In this document: positions 5,447 to 13,863 of the stretch, piece by piece
Layout: each line of letters starts with the position of its first letter
Numbering within the stretch: the stretch's first letter is position 1
DNA from: CAZEJK01 sp964512045
GTDB taxonomy: Bacteria > Acidobacteriota > Thermoanaerobaculia > Thermoanaerobaculales > Sulfomarinibacteraceae
Assembly (NCBI GenBank): GCA_964512045.1
Contig: CAZEJK010000088.1
Coordinates: forward strand, 1 to 19,961
Direction: 5' to 3'
DNA length: 19,961 nt
Position numbers and translations under genes: made by a program
Notes under the pieces: generated by a model
What the model saw: only the letters and a program-made list of their open reading frames with translations
The model's database searches: none
What the model was told of the DNA's origin: nothing

Positions 5447-7707
5447 GCCTTCTCCATCTTGACGGCGCAGATCTTGAACTCCGGTTGCTTGGAGCCCGGG
5501 TCGAAGGCGTCGATGGTGATCTCGTTGCACAGCCGGTCCTTGTCATGCATGTGCACGAACACCATCCCTTCTCTCGCACCTTCGGTAACCAGAGCCGGGA
5601 ACACCACACTGGCGCGCCGCGAGGTCACACGGACCTCGTCGCCGGTCCTGACCTTGAGCCTCTTGGCATCGGCCGGGTGCATCTCCACCTCGGCAACCGT
5701 CTTGGTGTTCGCCAGCTCCTTGCACTTCATGGTCATCGTGCCCGTGTGCCAGTGCTCGATCAGGCGACCGGTGGTGTAGTACACCGGGTACTCCGCATCA
5801 GGCACCTCCTGCGGATCCTGCTGTGGTCGCATCCACACCACCGCGCGGTTGTTCGGCTTGCCGTAAAAGCACATCCGGGTCGGCCAGTCGTCCGGCACGA
5901 CCGGGTCCTCGCCCGTGACGTAGCGTCGCTTCGTCCCCGGGTGGTCCTCGGTGGGGCACGGCCAGAGCACGCCGTGCTCCTTCTTGAGCCGCTCGCGGGT
6001 AATCCCCTGGGTCTTGTACGGCGTGTCCGCGGCCAGAGTGGCCAGCTCCTCCCACGCCTCCTCCGGGTGCTTCCACGGCAGCAGCTTGCCGTGGCCGCAC
6101 CGGCGTGCGAGGTCGCACAGGATGTAGAAGTCGCCGCGGGACTCTCCCCTCGGTGTCACCGCCTGCTCGTCGAGCTGGTAGCGCCGCTCGGAGCACCCGA
6201 AGACGCCTTCCTTCTCCGACCACGCTGCGGCAGGGAGAACGACATCAGCCAGCTCGCTGGTACGGGTGGGATGGTACGCCTCGGCGACGACCACGAACGT
6301 GTCCTCGCTGGCCATCGCATCGCGGTACGGGTTCACGTTCGGCAGCGACTGCCCGGGGTTGGTGCACATGATGTACAGGCACTTGATGTCGCCCGTTCCC
6401 AGCGCGCGGAACATGTCGATGCAGTGCTTGCCAGGCTTGGGCTGGATGGTGCCCTCCGGGACTCCCCAGAGCGTCTCCATCTCCCTGCGGTGGTCGGCGT
6501 TGGCGATGACCCGACCGTATGGCAGAAGGTGCGAGAGTGCGCCGCCGTCGCGGACGCCGCCGCAGGCGTTCGGCTGGCCGGTGAGCGAGAACGGCGTCGA
6601 GCCGGGGACCCCGATCTTGCCGGTGATCAGGTGGAGGTTGGAGACCAGGTTGTTGGCCCACACGCCCCGGGTGCGTTGGTTGAGGCCCATGCACCACATG
6701 GACATCACCTGACGGTTCTTCCTGCCGAACCACTTGGCGGCCTGGATGATCTGCTCCTTCGGACAGCCGGAGACCTTCGCGGCATACTCTGCAGTGTAGG
6801 GCTCGAGGAACGCCAGGTAGTCGTCCCACGCCTTGTCCGCCGAGGAGCCCTCACCGAATGCGACGTGGTCTGAGATGAAGTCCGGGTCGTGCCAGCCCCA
6901 GTCGATGATCAGCTTGGCCATGGCGTTGAGGATCGCCAGGTCGGTGCCCGGGTCGAACTGCATATGCAGGTCCGCGATCCGCGCCGTGGGCGTGCGCCGC
7001 GGGTCGACCACGATCACCTTCACATTGTCCGGATCGGCCTCCTTGCGGCGTGCGATCCGCTGAAACAGGATCGGATGGGCCTCCGCCGTGTTGGTCCCGA
7101 CGAGGAAGAACACGTCGGCGGCGTCGATATCCTCGTAGCAGCCCATCGGCTCGTCCTTGCCGTAGGTTGTGACGTAGCCGCCCACCGCAGACGCCATGCA
7201 CAGCCTCGGGTTGCCCTCGACGTTGTTGGTCCGGAAACCTGCCTTGAACAGCTTGTTCGCCGCGTACGTCTCCTCGGTGTACCCCTGGCCTGAGCCGTAG
7301 AACGCCACCGAGTCCGGCCCGTGTTTGGCGATCGAGTCGGTGAACCTCTTTGCCACGAAATCGAGGGCCTCGTCCCAGCTGGCCGTGACGAGCTTCCCAT
7401 CCTTGCGGATCAACGGATGGAGCAAACGGTCCTCGGCATCGAGGATCTGCGGCAGCAGGAAGCCCTTCAGACAGAGAAACCCTTTGTTGTGATTGTCCTT
7501 GTCACCCTTCACGGCGACCAGCTTGCCGTCTTTCACACCCTTGTACAGACCGCAGCCGGTGCCGCAGTAGCGGCACACGCCTTTGGTCCAGGTCATACCG
7601 CCGGAGGCGGTCTGGGCGAAGGTCTCCGTTGGACGTCCTATGGCCGCGAGCGCCGAGGTGGCGGCAGCGGATGCGAGGAATCCGCGACGTGAGAGATCGA
7701 TGCTCAT
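5443..7707 (-). CDS. napA: Periplasmic nitrate reductase catalytic subunit NapA
   Basis: NapA reduces nitrate to nitrite in the periplasm using a Mo-bis-molybdopterin guanine dinucleotide cofactor and one 4Fe-4S cluster. The protein is 754 residues, close to the monomeric enzyme of Desulfovibrio desulfuricans and shorter than proteobacterial NapA. A Tat signal is clear (SRRGFLASAAATSALAA at 6-22). Cluster ligands are C45, C48, C52 and C79, followed by the conserved lysine K81 between cluster and cofactor. The molybdenum ligand is C170 in NPRLCMASAV. Later NapA hallmarks include QRTRGVWANNLVSN, FSLTGQPNACGG, and near the end EHWHTGTMTMK and SKQPEFKICAVKMEKA. The ATG at 7707 overlaps the stop of the cytochrome gene (ATGA) and has a GGAGG site. 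Longer in-frame starts upstream lie inside that gene. No NapB gene is present nearby, consistent with the monomeric type. Confidence 0.96.
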   Translation of the reverse strand: MSIDLSRRGFLASAAATSALAAIGRPTETFAQTASGGMTWTKGVCRYCGTGCGLYKGVKDGKLVAVKGDKDNHNKGFLCLKGFLLPQILDAEDRLLHPLIRKDGKLVTASWDEALDFVAKRFTDSIAKHGPDSVAFYGSGQGYTEETYAANKLFKAGFRTNNVEGNPRLCMASAVGGYVTTYGKDEPMGCYEDIDAADVFFLVGTNTAEAHPILFQRIARRKEADPDNVKVIVVDPRRTPTARIADLHMQFDPGTDLAILNAMAKLIIDWGWHDPDFISDHVAFGEGSSADKAWDDYLAFLEPYTAEYAAKVSGCPKEQIIQAAKWFGRKNRQVMSMWCMGLNQRTRGVWANNLVSNLHLITGKIGVPGSTPFSLTGQPNACGGVRDGGALSHLLPYGRVIANADHRREMETLWGVPEGTIQPKPGKHCIDMFRALGTGDIKCLYIMCTNPGQSLPNVNPYRDAMASEDTFVVVAEAYHPTRTSELADVVLPAAAWSEKEGVFGCSERRYQLDEQAVTPRGESRGDFYILCDLARRCGHGKLLPWKHPEEAWEELATLAADTPYKTQGITRERLKKEHGVLWPCPTEDHPGTKRRYVTGEDPVVPDDWPTRMCFYGKPNNRAVVWMRPQQDPQEVPDAEYPVYYTTGRLIEHWHTGTMTMKCKELANTKTVAEVEMHPADAKRLKVRTGDEVRVTSRRASVVFPALVTEGAREGMVFVHMHDKDRLCNEITIDAFDPGSKQPEFKICAVKMEKA

Positions 7708-8093
7708 TCCGTGCCTCCTTCCTCCACCTGCGCATGCGGGTTGAGTCGGTGCGACGGGTGGCAGCTGGAGCATGTCTTGTCCTGCATGTGCTCGGCGTCC
7801 ATGCTGGCCACGGCGTCGGCGTGGCACGCGAGACACCGTTCGGCAGTCGGCACGGGCATGAAGTCGGCGCCGGTGGAGCCGTGACACACGAAGCACTTGA
7901 CGTTATTGGTTCCGTGCGGGCTGGCGTACCAGTCGTCGACAACCTGTGCCGAGATCGTGCTATGGCAGCCGTCGCACGTGGCCGTGGCGATATCCACCTC
8001 CGGGTGGCTGGCGGGTTCGGAGTGCGTGTCAGCCATGACTGCCCCGGCGAGTACCAGGAGGATGACAGCCACCCCAATCCAGATCGGTTTCAT
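7704..8093 (-). CDS. napM: Small tetraheme cytochrome c, NapM-like
   Basis: A 129-residue exported cytochrome with four CXXCH heme-binding motifs: CDGCH (40-44), CFVCH (67-71), CLACH (87-91) and CSSCH (108-112). An N-terminal hydrophobic segment at about 3-21 (MKPIWIGVAVILLVLAGAVMA) is a signal peptide or membrane anchor; AVMA|DT would be a fair cleavage site. In D. desulfuricans a tetraheme NapM precedes napA (napCMADGH), and this gene has the same place and heme count, so it probably passes electrons to NapA. It is not a NapB (two hemes). It lacks a recognisable NapC/NrfH domain, although a small NrfH-related protein is the alternative. Start: ATG at 8093 with AAAGGAG seven bases upstream. 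Its stop overlaps the napA start by four bases. Confidence 0.85.
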   Translation of the reverse strand: MKPIWIGVAVILLVLAGAVMADTHSEPASHPEVDIATATCDGCHSTISAQVVDDWYASPHGTNNVKCFVCHGSTGADFMPVPTAERCLACHADAVASMDAEHMQDKTCSSCHPSHRLNPHAQVEEGGTE

Positions 8094-8125
8094 CGGTGAC
8101 TCCTTTCGTTCGACCGTGCTGCGGA

Positions 8126-9649
8126 TCACGAGCCGAGGCGCAGCCCGCCGAACGTGAACTTCACGGTCGTGCGCAGCTCCCACGCGTCGTCGTCGTACAG
8201 GTCGGTGCCGTTGATCAGATAGCCGGACGCGTCGCCAGGCATGAAGATGCCGCCACGGAAGACCCAGAGCAGCTGCGGCGTGATCTTCCAGTTGAGGCGG
8301 GCGTCGAGCTCGGTGCCGAGGTCGTCCGAGCTCTCCGGACCGAACTCGCCCGGTCCGATCGCGCCGTCGCCGTTGAGATCCGACCACGGGCTCAGCTCCT
8401 CGGTCGCCTGCAGCCAGGTGCCGGAGACGAACGCCGACAGCTTGGGGCTGATGGTCCAGCTGTAATTGAGCTGGAGCATCGTGGTGTTCTCGAGCTCGCG
8501 GTAGCCGCGCGAGGCGGGCGAGCCCAGACCCTGCGGTGTGATCCCTTCCTCGTCCGGCATCACGGAGTCCTCCCAGACCTCGGTGAGGTAGAAGAAGCCG
8601 TTGGTGCGGATCCGGTTGATGTTGCCGTCCCCGGACATCGGATCGTCGTCGCCGGAGCCCATGCCGGCCTTGATGCCGAACGTCCCCGGGCCCAGGGGCA
8701 CGGTCGCGTTGACGTACAGGTTGTAACCCTCGAGATCGCCGTTGTTGACGTCCAACAGCTGATTCGGACCGGAGTTCGGGTTGGCGATATCGTCAGAGCC
8801 GGTGAGATAGTCGATCTCGCCCGACAGCTTCCAGCTGCCGGCGGTACCGGAGAACGCCAGGCCGAGGGCGGTGGCGTTTGAGACCTGCGGGGTGAACCTG
8901 GCGCGGAAGTACTGAAGACCCTGGGGGATGTAGGTGGACATGTCGCCGTCTCCAGCGTCGTTGTAGTACGCCAGGAACGGGTTGAGCGACCAGCCGTCTC
9001 CTGTGTAGTCGTAGCTGACCAGATACAGGTCTGCGTCCTCGGTGTCGAGACCGCCGACGTCAGAGACGTCCTCGTCGGACAGGGAGTCTGCGCCCTCCGA
9101 CATCTTGGCGTAGGCGAAGGTCAGTGCGGCGTCGTCCATCGCCTTGGTGAGCTGGAAGCCATCGGCGTCCTGATCGAGGACGAGCAGGTTGCCGAGGGCG
9201 TACTTCATCCGGCCGAGCTTGGCGTTGAGATCCAGGGGAGCGTGGGTGTAGTCCACGTACGCCCAGTCGACGTGCACCGTGAAGTTGGTGTCCTTGTTGT
9301 TGAACAGGTTGGAGAAGCCGGGCCGATCATTGTCCCGCTGTGAGTTGTCGATCCCCCAGATCCCCTGAGCGAGATCCGTGCGAACCACCGCCTTGAGGTT
9401 GTCGTTGTAGGCGAACTCGGCCATCAGTCGGAACATCTGAATGGCGTACTCGTCCTTGTCGGAGACGCCGCCCACGTTCCCCCGTCCCAGGAAGAAGTTG
9501 TTCTGACTGTATGCGTTGAACGCATAGAAGCCCGACAGGTCGAGGTGGGGCCCGGAGCTGTCGTCGGCGTCCTCGGCCCAGGCTGTGGGTACTGGCGCCG
9601 CGAGCACCATCAACAGCAGTGCTGCCCCGATTGCAATCCGTTGGTTCAT
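8126..9649 (-). CDS. Outer-membrane porin-like beta-barrel, first gene of nap operon
   Basis: A 507-residue outer-membrane protein. The signal peptide is MNQRIAIGAALLLMVLAAPVPTAWA, cut after residue 25. The mature protein alternates short beta strands with acidic turns from FYAFNAYSQNNF onward. It contains HVDWAYVDYTHAPLDLNAKLGRMKYALGN, here cited as positions around 120-148, which is reminiscent of alginate-export/DUF1302-type 16- to 18-strand porins. It ends in a strand, WELRTTVKFTFGGLRLGS. An EF-hand-like calcium loop, DLNGDGAIGPGEFG, sits at about 424-437 between predicted strands and is unusual for a porin. The gene is 32 bases ahead of the tetraheme cytochrome gene and appears to open the operon, so a role in nitrate or nitrite passage is an inference. 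The exact Pfam family would need a profile search. Confidence 0.85.
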   Translation of the reverse strand: MNQRIAIGAALLLMVLAAPVPTAWAEDADDSSGPHLDLSGFYAFNAYSQNNFFLGRGNVGGVSDKDEYAIQMFRLMAEFAYNDNLKAVVRTDLAQGIWGIDNSQRDNDRPGFSNLFNNKDTNFTVHVDWAYVDYTHAPLDLNAKLGRMKYALGNLLVLDQDADGFQLTKAMDDAALTFAYAKMSEGADSLSDEDVSDVGGLDTEDADLYLVSYDYTGDGWSLNPFLAYYNDAGDGDMSTYIPQGLQYFRARFTPQVSNATALGLAFSGTAGSWKLSGEIDYLTGSDDIANPNSGPNQLLDVNNGDLEGYNLYVNATVPLGPGTFGIKAGMGSGDDDPMSGDGNINRIRTNGFFYLTEVWEDSVMPDEEGITPQGLGSPASRGYRELENTTMLQLNYSWTISPKLSAFVSGTWLQATEELSPWSDLNGDGAIGPGEFGPESSDDLGTELDARLNWKITPQLLWVFRGGIFMPGDASGYLINGTDLYDDDAWELRTTVKFTFGGLRLGS

Positions 9650-9780
9650 GACTCCTCCTCACGCACGCTCGATGTCGCAGGCGTCGTCCTGCGCAACCGC
9701 ACGCTTCGCAAGCGTGATGCCAGTGCGCGGTGTCCGATGAAGTCGTTGCAGTATAGCTATTTGAAAGTTCAGCTCATGGG
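9650..9780 (-). promoter_or_regulatory. Possible nap operon promoter and structured leader
   Basis: Reading the minus strand upstream of the porin gene, TATACT (plus 9750-9755) is the best -10-like hexamer in an unusually AT-rich patch. No good -35 is seen at 17 bases. A short inverted repeat TGAA-AG-TTCA (9762-9771) lies just upstream, where an activator could bind. The predicted leader of roughly 95 bases contains two hairpins: CACGCTT against AAGCGTG (9700-9716) and CGCAGG against CCTGCG (9676-9693). I did not find an FNR-type TTGAT-N4-ATCAA site. This is a weak call from pattern only. Confidence 0.25.
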
Positions 9781-10214
9781 CGTGAGATGCGCCCGGTCGG
9801 CATCCGACTTCCAGCTACGAGAATCGGTCTCAGGAGGGCTCGGAGAAGCGCGAACGGTACGCCTCGGGAGCGCGAGACCTCGGTCGGCAATGCGTTGCCG
9901 GCCTCACCTGTCGACCGGTAGGCAGCGAGTGGTTCTCGAGCTCGCTGTGCGTGGCGGCCATGACATTGGATGTCGAGTGCACGGCGGTACTGGACGCTTC
10001 AGACCGGTCGAACGTGGCGATGCGCAACGATGCAGGGCTCCGAAACCAGCGCATGGCGTTCCAGCAGCAGATAGCGTCGCGCTGCGACGTTGTGTTGACC
10101 GCTGTGGTCTCATACTCTTGAGAAGCTGTCCACCTCAAGGAGTAACGGCCAGCTCGGCGCTGTGGGGACGCTTTCGAGCCGAGGAGTCAGTGTGCGAGAG
10201 AGCGGGAGGGACTG
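9781..10214. other. Intergenic region between divergent nap operon and acylase gene
   Basis: About 430 bases with no convincing gene on either strand. A small plus-strand frame at 9960-10121 (53 codons, MTLDVECTAVLDASD at its start) has no ribosome-binding site, no in-frame stop close upstream, and only vague similarity to anything I know. GC content and codon pattern do not single it out. The end of the region carries the GGGAGGG ribosome-binding site of the acylase gene (about 10202-10208). A TTGACC at 10095-10100 has no matching -10 at a normal distance. Confidence 0.4.
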
Positions 10215-13200
10215 ATGAGAGTATCGACGTTGTTGATGGTGTGTGCCGTGGCTCTGACCGTGGTCGCCGTTGCCGGAGCTGCCGATCACGGCACGCGAGA
10301 AGAGGGAGCGAGCGACGGGGCGACGCGTCAGCCAGCGATCAGCCGCGATGCCTATGGCGTGCCATCGATTGTCGCAGCGGATGACCTCGAAGCGGCCTTC
10401 GGTCTCGGAGTGGTGCACGCCGAGGACCGGCTGTTTCAGATGGATCTCTCTCGGCGTCAGGCGTCCGGCACCCTCGCAGAGGTGCTCGGCGCTGGAGCGC
10501 TTTCTTCGGACATCGAGCTGCGGATGCTCGGCCTCACCCGCTCGGCGGCTGCGTCGGAGGCTGTACTGGAGCCGTCCACCATCGCCTGGCTCGAGGCGTA
10601 CGCAGACGGGGTGAACTCGGTGCTGGCCGATACCTCACGCCCGTTGCCGCCGGAGTACGCAGAGCTCGAGCTGACACGGTCGTCGATCCCGCTGTGGACG
10701 GTGCGGGACAGCCTCACCGTTCTCGAGCTGATCGTGTTCGGCTGGTCGTTCGACATCTCCGAGATCTCGAGGACGTTCGTTCTCGAGTCATACCGCGCTG
10801 CGGGAGTCGCCAACGGCTTCGATGGCGAGGCGCTCCTTTATGACGACCTGTACCGGGTGGCACCGATCTCGGACGAGATCGTGCTCCCACCCGGATCGTC
10901 CCGGTCTTCGCCCTCTTCGACAGCAACGGAGACCGAGAGCTCGGCAGCACCCACGGGTGATGCAACCCGGTCGCCTGAGCGTGGAGGCCGGGCCTCCGTC
11001 GGCGTGAGAACCAACCGAGCGCTGCTCCGCGGTGTCCAGGAGCGGTACCGATCGGTTCCGTTGCTCGCGGCAGCCCTGTCTCTGGATCCCTCGCCTCGAG
11101 GCAGCAACTGGTGGGCGCTGGCTGGCAGCGTGACCTCCTCCGGCGTCCCGATTCTGGCAAACGACCCGCACCTTGCTCTCAACACACCCGCAGTCTTCCA
11201 CCAGGTGGCGCTCGAGGTGCTCGCCGGGGTCGATCCGACGATGCGGGTGTCTGGCGTGACGTTCGCGGGGGTTCCGGCGGTGCTGCAAGGGTGCACGCCC
11301 CGCGGATGCTGGGGTTTCGCCGACAACCCCGTGGACGTGACGGATGTCTACCAGGAGTCGGTGGTGATCGACGGCAGCACCGGCCAGGTGACCCACACGA
11401 TCTATCAGGGGACTCCAGAACCGGTGGTCACGTTCACCGAGACCTATCGGGTCAACCATGTGGGCGATGGGGTCGACAATAACGTGGTCGACTCGGGGAT
11501 CGGACCGGGCGATCCGGGTGGCACCGTCGTGGTGGTGCCGCGGCGCAACAACGGGCCGATCCTCCAAGTGGATGCGACCTCCTCGCAGGCGCTGAGCGTG
11601 CAGTTCACGGGGAGCAGTGCCACCCGTGAGATCGAGGCGTTTCTTGGGCTTCGTCGCGCCTACACCGTCGACGACGTGCGGTCGGCGATCGCGAGCTACG
11701 ACACCGGGAGCCTGAGCTGGGCGTGGACCGACATCGACGGCGCCGTGGCCTACCTCACCAGCGGCGAGATCCCGTTGCGCGAGGACCTGCAGCAGCTCGG
11801 AGCCGCCGATGGTGGTGTGTCCCCGATGCTGATCCGTGACGGGACCGGTGCTCTGCGCCATGAGTGGATTGAGACCGTTCCGACCGATCCGACCCAGGCG
11901 ATCGCCTACGAGATCCTGCCAACGGCCGAGCTGCCGCAGGCGACAGGCTCGGGACGAGGATGGGTGGCCGCGGCCAACAACGACCCGACCGGAGCGTCTC
12001 TGGACAACGACCCGTTCAACCAGCTCCGGCCGGGAGGCGGGATCCTGTACCTCGGCTCTGAGTGGGCTTTGGGGCTCAGAGCCGATCGGATTCGCGACCG
12101 GATCGCAGCCGAGCTCGCCGGGGGTGGCCTGCTGTCCTTCGAGGAGGCGCGGGCGATCCAGGCGGACCACATCATGCGTGATGCCGAGATCTTCGTGCCG
12201 TACATTACGGGTGCCTGGAGCCGGGTCGGTCCCGCGTGGACTGGGGCGGACGCTGCGGCGATGGACGAAGCCGTGTCGCGACTGACTGCGTGGGACGGCA
12301 GCACGCCCACGGGACTGACCGCCGGGTACGACCCAGGTGATGACCCCGATGCCCTGGCGCCGCCGTCCCAGGGGGAGATCGACGCCAGCGTGGCAGCGAC
12401 GATCTTCGCCGCCTGGAGAGAGCGCATCATCTCGCGGACGGTTGACGACGCGCTTGCCGGGCTCGGAGCTTTGCCCGAGCCGGGATCGACGCACAGCCTG
12501 CGTGCCGTGCACCACATCTTCGAGCGCTTTCCGGTGGACGGTGGCGTGGGAGCATCGGGAGTGGTGTTCATTCCGGGAGGAGATCTGGACGCGCACGTGC
12601 TGCAGGCGCTCTCCGAAGCGCTGCAGCACCTTGCCGGGCCGGACATGGCACAGGCGTTCGCGGGCTCGACGAACCAGGATGACTACAGGTGGGGTCTCCT
12701 GCACAGGATCGTGCTCGACCATCCGCTCGGCGGGAGCTTCAGCGTGCCGCCCAGCGGCGGGTTCTCCGACCTGGCGCCAGAGCTGCCCGGCATCGCACGC
12801 TCCGGAGGCTTCGCCACCGTGGACTTGGCGTCGCACTCGGCTCGAGCCGACTCGGCGCAGGACTTCATGTTCGGCTCCGGCGCCACGCGACGGTTCGTGG
12901 CCCGCCTGACCCCTGACGGGATCGAGATGTGCGACGTGATCCCGGGTGGGGCGAGCGGGGTCTCAGCGGATCCGAACGCCACGGATCAGCTCGGGCTCTG
13001 GCTGACCCACCAGTGCCGGGGGACCGTCCTCGCGCCTTTGACGCAAACGCTTTCAGTGGTGTTGACCGGGGATGGCTCGGGAGCTGTCCGCAGCAACCCG
13101 GCTGGCATCGAGTGCGGGATCGACTGCGACGAGACGTACCCGTGGGGGGAAGAGGTGGAGCTGGTGGCCACGCCGGCGGATGGATCCGTGTTCGTGGGGT

Positions 13201-13793
13201 TCGGCGGGGATCCGGACTGTGCGGACGGGGTCGTCACCATGGATGCGGATCGCCAGTGCACCGCCGAGCTTGCACTGGCTTCGGTCATCGTGTCGGCGAG
13301 CAAGACGGCTTTCGGTACCTTCCGTCCGGGCGGCACGGTCACGTACACCATCGTGCTGACGAATGCGGGACCCGAGGATCAGGCGGACAACCCGGGCGAC
13401 GAGCTCGTGGACGAGCTGCCGCCCCAGCTGCAGCTGATCGGTGCCACGGCGTCCTCGGGGACGCTTTCGCTCGACCTCGCCGCCGATCGTGTCGTCTGGA
13501 ACGGAGCCATCCCCGCAGGAGCGACGGTGACTATCGTGATCGAGGCGACGATCACCTCGGACGGGCTCGATATGGTCAGCAACCAGGGTTTGCTGTGGGT
13601 GGATGCCGATGCCGATGGTGTGAATGAGCGGCCCGTCGTCACGGACGATCCGAGTGTGCCCGGTGACGAAGATCCCACGGTCTTCCGGGTCTCAGCACGG
13701 GCTGCGGTGCCAGCGGCAGCTCCGTGGAGCACGGCCGTCTTGGCGTTACTGTTGTGTATCGCCGCGTTCTGGCACCTGCGCGTCTGGCGCTGA
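10215..13793 (+). CDS. Penicillin-acylase-family Ntn hydrolase with DUF11 and anchor
   Basis: Penicillin acylase (S45) proteins cleave amide bonds of acylated substrates such as penicillins, acyl-homoserine lactones or acylated lipopeptides, after self-cutting into alpha and beta chains. This one is 1192 residues, with a signal peptide at 1-22. The alpha-chain signature (GVPSIVAADDLEAAFGLGVVHAEDRLFQMD) starts near residue 47. The catalytic serine is S297 in RGSNWWALAG, which becomes the beta-chain N-terminus, followed by PILANDPHLALNTP. VVVPRRNNGPIL and AAANNDP fit other conserved beta-chain segments. After the hydrolase come an InlB-type repeat domain (about 943-1020, NPAGIECGIDCDETYPWGEEV) and a DUF11-like domain (about 1023-1115, GGTVTYTIVLTNAGPED). 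The end, VPAAAPWSTAVLALLLCIAAFWHLRVWR, is a PxxxW-type tail resembling IPTL-CTERM. The latter parts suggest surface attachment. The substrate is unknown. Confidence 0.92.
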   Translation: MRVSTLLMVCAVALTVVAVAGAADHGTREEGASDGATRQPAISRDAYGVPSIVAADDLEAAFGLGVVHAEDRLFQMDLSRRQASGTLAEVLGAGALSSDIELRMLGLTRSAAASEAVLEPSTIAWLEAYADGVNSVLADTSRPLPPEYAELELTRSSIPLWTVRDSLTVLELIVFGWSFDISEISRTFVLESYRAAGVANGFDGEALLYDDLYRVAPISDEIVLPPGSSRSSPSSTATETESSAAPTGDATRSPERGGRASVGVRTNRALLRGVQERYRSVPLLAAALSLDPSPRGSNWWALAGSVTSSGVPILANDPHLALNTPAVFHQVALEVLAGVDPTMRVSGVTFAGVPAVLQGCTPRGCWGFADNPVDVTDVYQESVVIDGSTGQVTHTIYQGTPEPVVTFTETYRVNHVGDGVDNNVVDSGIGPGDPGGTVVVVPRRNNGPILQVDATSSQALSVQFTGSSATREIEAFLGLRRAYTVDDVRSAIASYDTGSLSWAWTDIDGAVAYLTSGEIPLREDLQQLGAADGGVSPMLIRDGTGALRHEWIETVPTDPTQAIAYEILPTAELPQATGSGRGWVAAANNDPTGASLDNDPFNQLRPGGGILYLGSEWALGLRADRIRDRIAAELAGGGLLSFEEARAIQADHIMRDAEIFVPYITGAWSRVGPAWTGADAAAMDEAVSRLTAWDGSTPTGLTAGYDPGDDPDALAPPSQGEIDASVAATIFAAWRERIISRTVDDALAGLGALPEPGSTHSLRAVHHIFERFPVDGGVGASGVVFIPGGDLDAHVLQALSEALQHLAGPDMAQAFAGSTNQDDYRWGLLHRIVLDHPLGGSFSVPPSGGFSDLAPELPGIARSGGFATVDLASHSARADSAQDFMFGSGATRRFVARLTPDGIEMCDVIPGGASGVSADPNATDQLGLWLTHQCRGTVLAPLTQTLSVVLTGDGSGAVRSNPAGIECGIDCDETYPWGEEVELVATPADGSVFVGFGGDPDCADGVVTMDADRQCTAELALASVIVSASKTAFGTFRPGGTVTYTIVLTNAGPEDQADNPGDELVDELPPQLQLIGATASSGTLSLDLAADRVVWNGAIPAGATVTIVIEATITSDGLDMVSNQGLLWVDADADGVNERPVVTDDPSVPGDEDPTVFRVSARAAVPAAAPWSTAVLALLLCIAAFWHLRVWR

Positions 13794-13863
13794 GATCGCA
13801 TCGGGAGGTCTGCAACGGCAGGGTACCGCCCTCGCCCGTGCGATCATGGTCATGGGAGGTGCC

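Noticed and set aside
5203..6873. Plus-strand 556-codon frame antisense to napA
   Set aside because: It is low in recognisable structure, Arg/Ala/Gly-rich, and fully opposite a strongly conserved NapA.
9960..10121. Small plus-strand frame with faint resemblance to the end of a CobU-like protein (GLRNQRMAFQQQIASRCD)
   Set aside because: It has no ribosome-binding site or upstream stop close by, and the similarity is too short and loose to support a gene or pseudogene.
10095..10123. TTGACC as a -35 box for the acylase gene
   Set aside because: The hexamer 17 bases downstream is TTGAGA. The closer TACTCT is only 12 bases away, so no acceptable promoter pair is formed.
10788..12836. Long minus-strand open frame antisense to the penicillin acylase gene
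   Set aside because: It is rich in Arg, His and Gly without domain motifs, has no ribosome-binding site, and lies opposite a gene with clear catalytic motifs. It is a product of high GC and codon bias.
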